Origin: Citrus sinensis
Lineage: Eukaryota > Streptophyta > Magnoliopsida > Sapindales > Rutaceae
DNA: 64,000 nt
Direction of reading: 5' to 3'
Assembly (NCBI RefSeq): GCF_022201045.2
Contig: NC_068559.1
Span: 27,349,501-27,413,500 of the forward strand
Made by a program: the position numbers and the translations under genes. The notes under the pieces were generated by a model. The model was not told where the DNA came from. It saw nothing but the letters and a program-made list of their open reading frames with translations, and made no database searches. Shown piece by piece: positions 59,801 through 64,000 of the stretch (position 1 is its first letter; each line of letters starts with the position of its first letter).

Positions 59801-61413
59801 GTGTTTGGTAACACCTTATAGTTGGATTTTTTATAGCTCAACAATTATTTTTTCTTAGTTCTACTCCACAGTTACGACTTTTACTTCAGAACAGCTGTAG
59901 TTTAAAAGTTACAGCACCTCACTTCCAAACACACTCTTAATTGCTTTAATTATAATTGAGCTTAATATGGTGAAATTTGTATGTATATGTGTAAATAATA
60001 TCACGAATTAGTTTGTTATGGATGCGTGAAAAATTTGGGGATATTTTAATATAATAAAAATTTAATAATTGAAATAAAGAAAATGAAAAAAAAAACCTCA
60101 TAAATCAGATGTCTAGGGAAAAAGATAAAAAACCGTAAAAAAAAAAGAAAATAAGAAAATAACTTCAGCTTGAAATTCCTTAAATACCCTTGTGACCTAT
60201 GCAATTTTGATATAGTATTAAGGTTTTTGTGGTAAAATGATAGTAGCCGAAAAGACAAAATGTGGTTACCAAAAAACCTTGGTAGTGAATTGACATGTCG
60301 GGAAACTTAGGGTGAGTATTTGATAATATATGGGTGGTGGGGGGAATCATACCGAAAAATCTAAATTCTCTTCTCCCCCTGCCCCCCCCACCCACCCACC
60401 CACCCAACAACAAAAAAAAATGCATCTCCGTCAAACTGAATATCCATGCTTTAGATTGACACAGTATCGAGGCCTCCTTCTCATGCGTGGACAGTACATT
60501 TAGTTCGTGTTAAGATGAGGGAATAACTATTGCCATTACATGTTGACCTCTGTCTGCTTACAATACTGATTTGATTCTTAGGATTCTCTTCCTGAATTCA
60601 AGCCTCAAGGAAAATGCTCTCCTCTTGGTTTTATTATTCACCCATCTACTATTGCGCTTTTAGAATGTAGCATATAAAGGTGTGATAAACACATTTTACC
60701 TGTGGAAAGTTGGAATATTTTTGCTGTTATTTTTAGATTTTTCCCTTGCCTATAGCTTGTAGAATTGAAAGGAATTCTGTCTTTCAGGAATGCTTCATGC
60801 TGCTGTCCTGTTTTTGTCTTGATATGTACTGGAGAATGGAAACAAAACACCAGTGAATTTTCATCGTGAATGACCATTATCAAACTATGATCTCTTATTC
60901 ACTCTTGACTTCTGGAACGTTATTTTGCCCATGACATGAACATATGCTTACATCATTCTTTTCTGCTGCATTGCAGGAGTGGCCGGAGGAAGAATATCCA
61001 CCATACGCCAATGGTCCAGGATACATTGTGTCTTCTGACATCGCACAGTTTATAGTAGCTGACTTTGAAAAACACAAGTTGAGAGTAAGTCATTGATCAA
61101 CTTATGGCGATGATTAGAATCTGCCTTTTCTTTCTGTGCATTATTTTTGAAGCAGATGTCTGTGTAGGATTATTGATTCATTTAAACAAATGTGTCTGTA
61201 CAGTTGTTCAAGATGGAAGATGTGAGCATGGGAATGTGGGTGGAAAAGTTCAACAATTCAAAACCAGTGGAGTATGTACATAGCTTGAAGTTCTGCCAGT
61301 TTGGGTGCATTGAAGATTATTACACTGCTCATTACCAATCTCCGAGACAGATGGTGTGTATGTGGGACAAATTGCAAAATCAAGGAAAGCCCCAGTGCTG
61401 CAACATGAGATGA
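56811..61413 (+). CDS. GALT2: Hydroxyproline O-galactosyltransferase (beta-1,3-galactosyltransferase, GT31 with galectin domain), GALT2-like, 666 aa
   Basis: Exons are 56811-57666, 58083-58315, 58391-58681, 58781-58909, 59082-59255, 60977-61084 and 61204-61413, all GT-AG. I chose MKRAKLES at 56811 rather than the upstream in-frame Met at 56739, because family members start MKR followed by a signal anchor (here about residues 14-42, [20 protein letters not shown]). This is a type II Golgi membrane protein. A galectin-type domain covers roughly 175-390 ([31 protein letters not shown]). The GT31 domain follows, with [10 protein letters not shown], the CDDDTF metal site (D516-D518), and [20 protein letters not shown]. 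The enzyme adds the first galactose to hydroxyproline of arabinogalactan proteins. Intron 5 holds nested transposons. GALT2 versus its close paralogue GALT5 is uncertain. Confidence 0.9.
59425..60328. mobile_element. MITE-like element with terminal inverted repeats in GALT2 intron 5, interrupted by a second element
   Basis: The left arm contains TATATTATCAAATACCCACC and then ACCAAGGTTTCC. The right arm, inverse complement, contains TATATTATCAAATACTCACC and ACCAAGGTTTTTTGG. Inner blocks also pair (TTTAAGCTGAAG against an AACTTCAGCTTGAAATTCC region). Ends and target duplication are not resolved. Confidence 0.6.
59746..59936. mobile_element. 191-bp Tourist-like MITE nested in the previous element
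   Basis: The left end GGGTACGTATGGGAGTGATG and the right end, inverse complement GAGTGTGTTTGGAAGTGAGG, are matching imperfect TIRs, each flanked by TTA (59743-59745 and 59937-59939). The nesting means it inserted after the host element. Confidence 0.65.
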
Positions 61414-62923
61414 TAATGAAGATATTATCCAGTTTCAATCAAGTATGTTAAACTCGAGAAAGTACAGAGAAACAATTTTGCAGTCAATAGTATATCTCTG
61501 TATATATTTAGTGGGCCGTTCAAACTAGTTTTATGGGGGCTGCTTATGCCCTCTTTTGGAATTCATTTCATTATTTGGCAATTTTGCTATGTAGTTCTCT
61601 TCTTGTTACTCAAATGGCTTCATAATGCCAAAAGAACAGGGCTGCCAGAGGGATGTGGGTTAGATTGATTACAGAGAACATATGGACTGTAATCAAAAGA
61701 GTAGTGAAGCACAGGAGCAAGATGTATTTACCCAGATGAATTGGACTTTTATACAAGGTGCATTTGTAGATGACTCGTGGATTGTAATCGAAAAGAATAG
61801 AGAATAATGAAATCAGTCGTCTCTCTCTGATATTAGAACTAGAAATTTGTGCGTATGCGTGGGGGAGAAGAGAGTCCAGTCATTCAGTCGTTCAGTCTGG
61901 TCAATGCCGGATTTCTCTCGGCAAGGGGTACCGCCACCACTAGTTCTGGTCTCCAAGACGTTTTGCTATTGCATTACCATTTCTTGAATCCAAATCCTAG
62001 ATTAATTTACAGCTCGTTTGCCTACTTGGGTTATTCTGCTGACCTCTTTGGTTTGTCTTTTCTAGCAGCTCTAACCGTAATATATTTTTAGCGACGGTCA
62101 CTATCCGTGATCACTACTTCCAAGCTTGTCATGTCAATTTTTAGGAAGAATCGGGGATAAAGGTAGAGTCTGCTGCATCGAAGTGCGCTGGGTATATTTG
62201 AAGATAAGAGAATAAAACCCAATAAATAAATAAATAAATAAATAAATATATATATATATATATATGTAAAGCGTTTTATTCTACGTCGCTCGCCGAGGAA
62301 AGTAGGAATAAAGATGCAACCTTTATTAGTGATGAAAGAACAAATGATTCTCTCTGTGGCATGGTGAAGGAACCCAATTCCTTGATCCCGTTTCTATTAC
62401 TTTCATTATTTCCCACGCGCCACGCAGGCTGTAGATGCCTTCTTTACAAGTTGCGCCCCGCATCACCTTCACCTTAAATTAATTCTTCTGTGTCGTGTAT
62501 ATAATTTACGAGAAAGTTAGGTCATCAGCAGCAATTCAGCCCCCAGATTTTGTATTTCTTTTTAAATTTGGCAGGGATCGGTGGACAGCCATATTCCCGG
62601 TTAATGTGGATGGAGCCCCGCCCCTCCCCCCTCTCCTTTTTTTCTAATATGATTTTGACCATTAATTTATTTATCTCAAATGTTCAATACTGAATCTTAA
62701 TTTATATTTATAAAATAGAATTTAGACAAATTTTTAATTGTAATGTTAAAAACAAATAAAAAAAATAAAATTGTGTATAATAAACTAAGACAAAGCAAAC
62801 CATTTCTTTTCTTTTTTAATGAAAGAGGCGAAAAAGAAAAATAAACTAAAAACTTTGGAACATTTTTAATACGGTTCTTCCATTATGTAATTTTTACCTT
62901 TGCCGTCTGTCGCAAATTACAAT
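61414..62923. other. Convergent spacer between GALT2-like and WAK-like genes
   Basis: About 1.5 kb. It has the GALT2 3' UTR, an (AATA)n/(TA)n microsatellite at about 62219-62266, and AT-rich DNA. An 80-codon ORF at 61849-62091 has no family resemblance. Confidence 0.5.
62219..62266. repeat. Compound (AATA)n-(TA)n microsatellite
   Basis: About seven AATA units followed by about nine TA units, between GALT2-like and WAK-like genes. Confidence 0.9.
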
Positions 62924-63931
62924 CTACAACAAGAACAAGAACAAAGCCGGAATCGAAGCCAACGGATAGACCGACCATGTCACTGCAAGATCAAATTGAT
63001 CCATAAAAGTTAAAAGCATTAATAATACAAACCATGGAAAGAAATAATCAAAGATACAGAATGAATTGAGGCACGTACCCGTCTGCCGTGGGAGAGCATT
63101 ATTGAAAGCTGCTTCAAAGTAACAATCTGTTGTTGTGTTGATTCCACTGGGACAGTTACAAATAAAGGAATTGTAAGCTACAGCTGAATACCCACAAGCT
63201 CCGTTGCTCTCCTCACAGTGGGCACAGGAGCCTGGATAGTCGTTATACACATTAAACTTGTATTTAAGCGCTATCCCATACTTCCAATTTTCAGGATTAT
63301 AATCCTGCCCATCGAAGCTATAGAACGCAGAGTACGAGGAGCATTGCAGCTTCTGCAAATCCATCTCAAACGATGGCCCTAGATCCACGGGAGTGTAAAC
63401 ACAGCACGTAGAAATCGGGAGGTTCAACATACTAATTGCTCTGCATGAATACAAAAAGCTGCATATGGATGCACCTTTCTTGTCACATAAAGGGACTGCA
63501 CTGGTGTTGGTGTCATAAGCATTATTGTTTGATTTATAAATAGGCGACGAGTCGATTGAACAGTCGAGTAGCGTGAAGACATCATCGTCGTGGAAAGAGA
63601 AGGGGCCGTCCCAGTCAAGGCCGAAGCCTTTGCTTGGCTGAGTGCACGCACATGTTGACATGGAAGCATCTGTAACGTACATCACTTGATTTGAATAGTC
63701 TATGTTGGTGACAGGATAGCAACCGGTGTGCGTGGTGAAGGTGAGCTTTTGGTCGTTGCATGTTATGTATTTTTGGAAACGGGCATCTCCACAGCCGGGG
63801 CCGGAGCCAAATGGGTACTTGAGGGGTATTTTGCCACAGGTTCTTTGGCAAGCTTGAGATGACACTAAAAGGGGAACAGAGATTGAAGAGATGCAGAGGA
63901 AGAGAGTTATACAATAACGTGTTGGCTTCAT
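62924..63931 (-). CDS. WAK-type galacturonan-binding (GUB_WAK_bind) domain protein, about 303 aa spliced
   Basis: Two exons on the minus strand, 63079-63931 and 62924-62982. An upstream in-frame Met at 63967 exists, but MKPTRYCITLFLC at 63931 starts a normal signal peptide. The mature N-terminus is a cysteine-rich pectin-binding module: CQRTCGKIPLKYPFGSGPGC, followed by Cys pairs (CACTQ, STCCVY, CAHCEE, CGYSAVAYNSFICNC). There is no kinase. The last exon encodes a hydrophobic tail (YPLASIPALFLFLL) that looks like a GPI-anchor signal, so the protein is probably held on the outer plasma membrane or in the wall. The 96-bp intron (62983-63078) is stop-free and in frame, so an unspliced mRNA would give a 335-residue form. 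It is related to WAK and LRK10L extracellular regions. Only 69 bp upstream is visible. Confidence 0.82.
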   Translation of the reverse strand: MKPTRYCITLFLCISSISVPLLVSSQACQRTCGKIPLKYPFGSGPGCGDARFQKYITCNDQKLTFTTHTGCYPVTNIDYSNQVMYVTDASMSTCACTQPSKGFGLDWDGPFSFHDDDVFTLLDCSIDSSPIYKSNNNAYDTNTSAVPLCDKKGASICSFLYSCRAISMLNLPISTCCVYTPVDLGPSFEMDLQKLQCSSYSAFYSFDGQDYNPENWKYGIALKYKFNVYNDYPGSCAHCEESNGACGYSAVAYNSFICNCPSGINTTTDCYFEAAFNNALPRQTGTCLNSFCIFDYFFPWFVLLMLLTFMDQFDLAVTWSVYPLASIPALFLFLL

Positions 63932-64000
63932 GTTGTGGATATGGAGAGATGGAGACAGAATTGACATGCGAAGAGAGATTGATGATCAGTGGTGCGTGTG

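Noticed and set aside
1..64000. CRISPR arrays, operons, rRNA, or a viral insertion
   Set aside because: Nothing of the kind is visible; the window is ordinary plant nuclear chromatin.

Overview
The window is nuclear DNA from a flowering plant. Genes are split by short GT-AG introns, intergenic DNA is AT-rich, and small DNA transposons are common. The predicted proteins read like those of a rosid dicot. From memory of protein families they look closest to Citrus or a near relative, but that is an inference. An apparent RAM2 orthologue argues against Brassicaceae, which lost the mycorrhiza-specific genes.

Nine loci can be rebuilt exon by exon, with reading phase conserved across every junction. 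In order: the 5' part of a P4-type flippase gene like ALA3 (minus, runs off the left edge); a small plastid-type membrane protein like SHW1 (plus); a bHLH79-like transcription factor (minus); a 14-exon coiled-coil protein of unknown function (plus); a DUF1336/EDR2-C protein (plus); a single-exon secreted LRR protein (minus); an EXO84A-like exocyst subunit (minus); a RAM2-type glycerol-3-phosphate acyltransferase (minus); and a GALT2-type hydroxyproline O-galactosyltransferase (plus). A tenth, WAK-like galacturonan-binding protein (minus), lies at the right edge. The neighbours do not form a pathway. Two loose links are worth noting: RAM2 sits beside an exocyst gene, and several products act at membranes or cell walls.

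Between the genes (15.0-23.8 kb, 29.7-34.6 kb, 46.4-48.5 kb, 50.1-56.8 kb) I see no convincing coding DNA. I do see transposons with readable ends: a 2.4-kb PIF/Harbinger-type element at 19056-21491 (TTA duplications), a fold-back Mutator-like element at 28370-29657 (9-bp duplications, four inverted arms, six CACGTG boxes), Mutator-like elements at 4192-5003, 47423-47571 and 55032-56339, nested elements in a GALT2 intron, a tRNA-derived SINE at about 6952-7105, and smaller MITE-like palindromes.

The most unusual signals are in splicing. There is a U12-type AT-AC intron in the coiled-coil gene, two separate GC-AG introns, a NAGNAG tandem acceptor, and a 96-bp stop-free, in-frame intron in the WAK-like gene. 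I found no evidence for a new multi-gene system.
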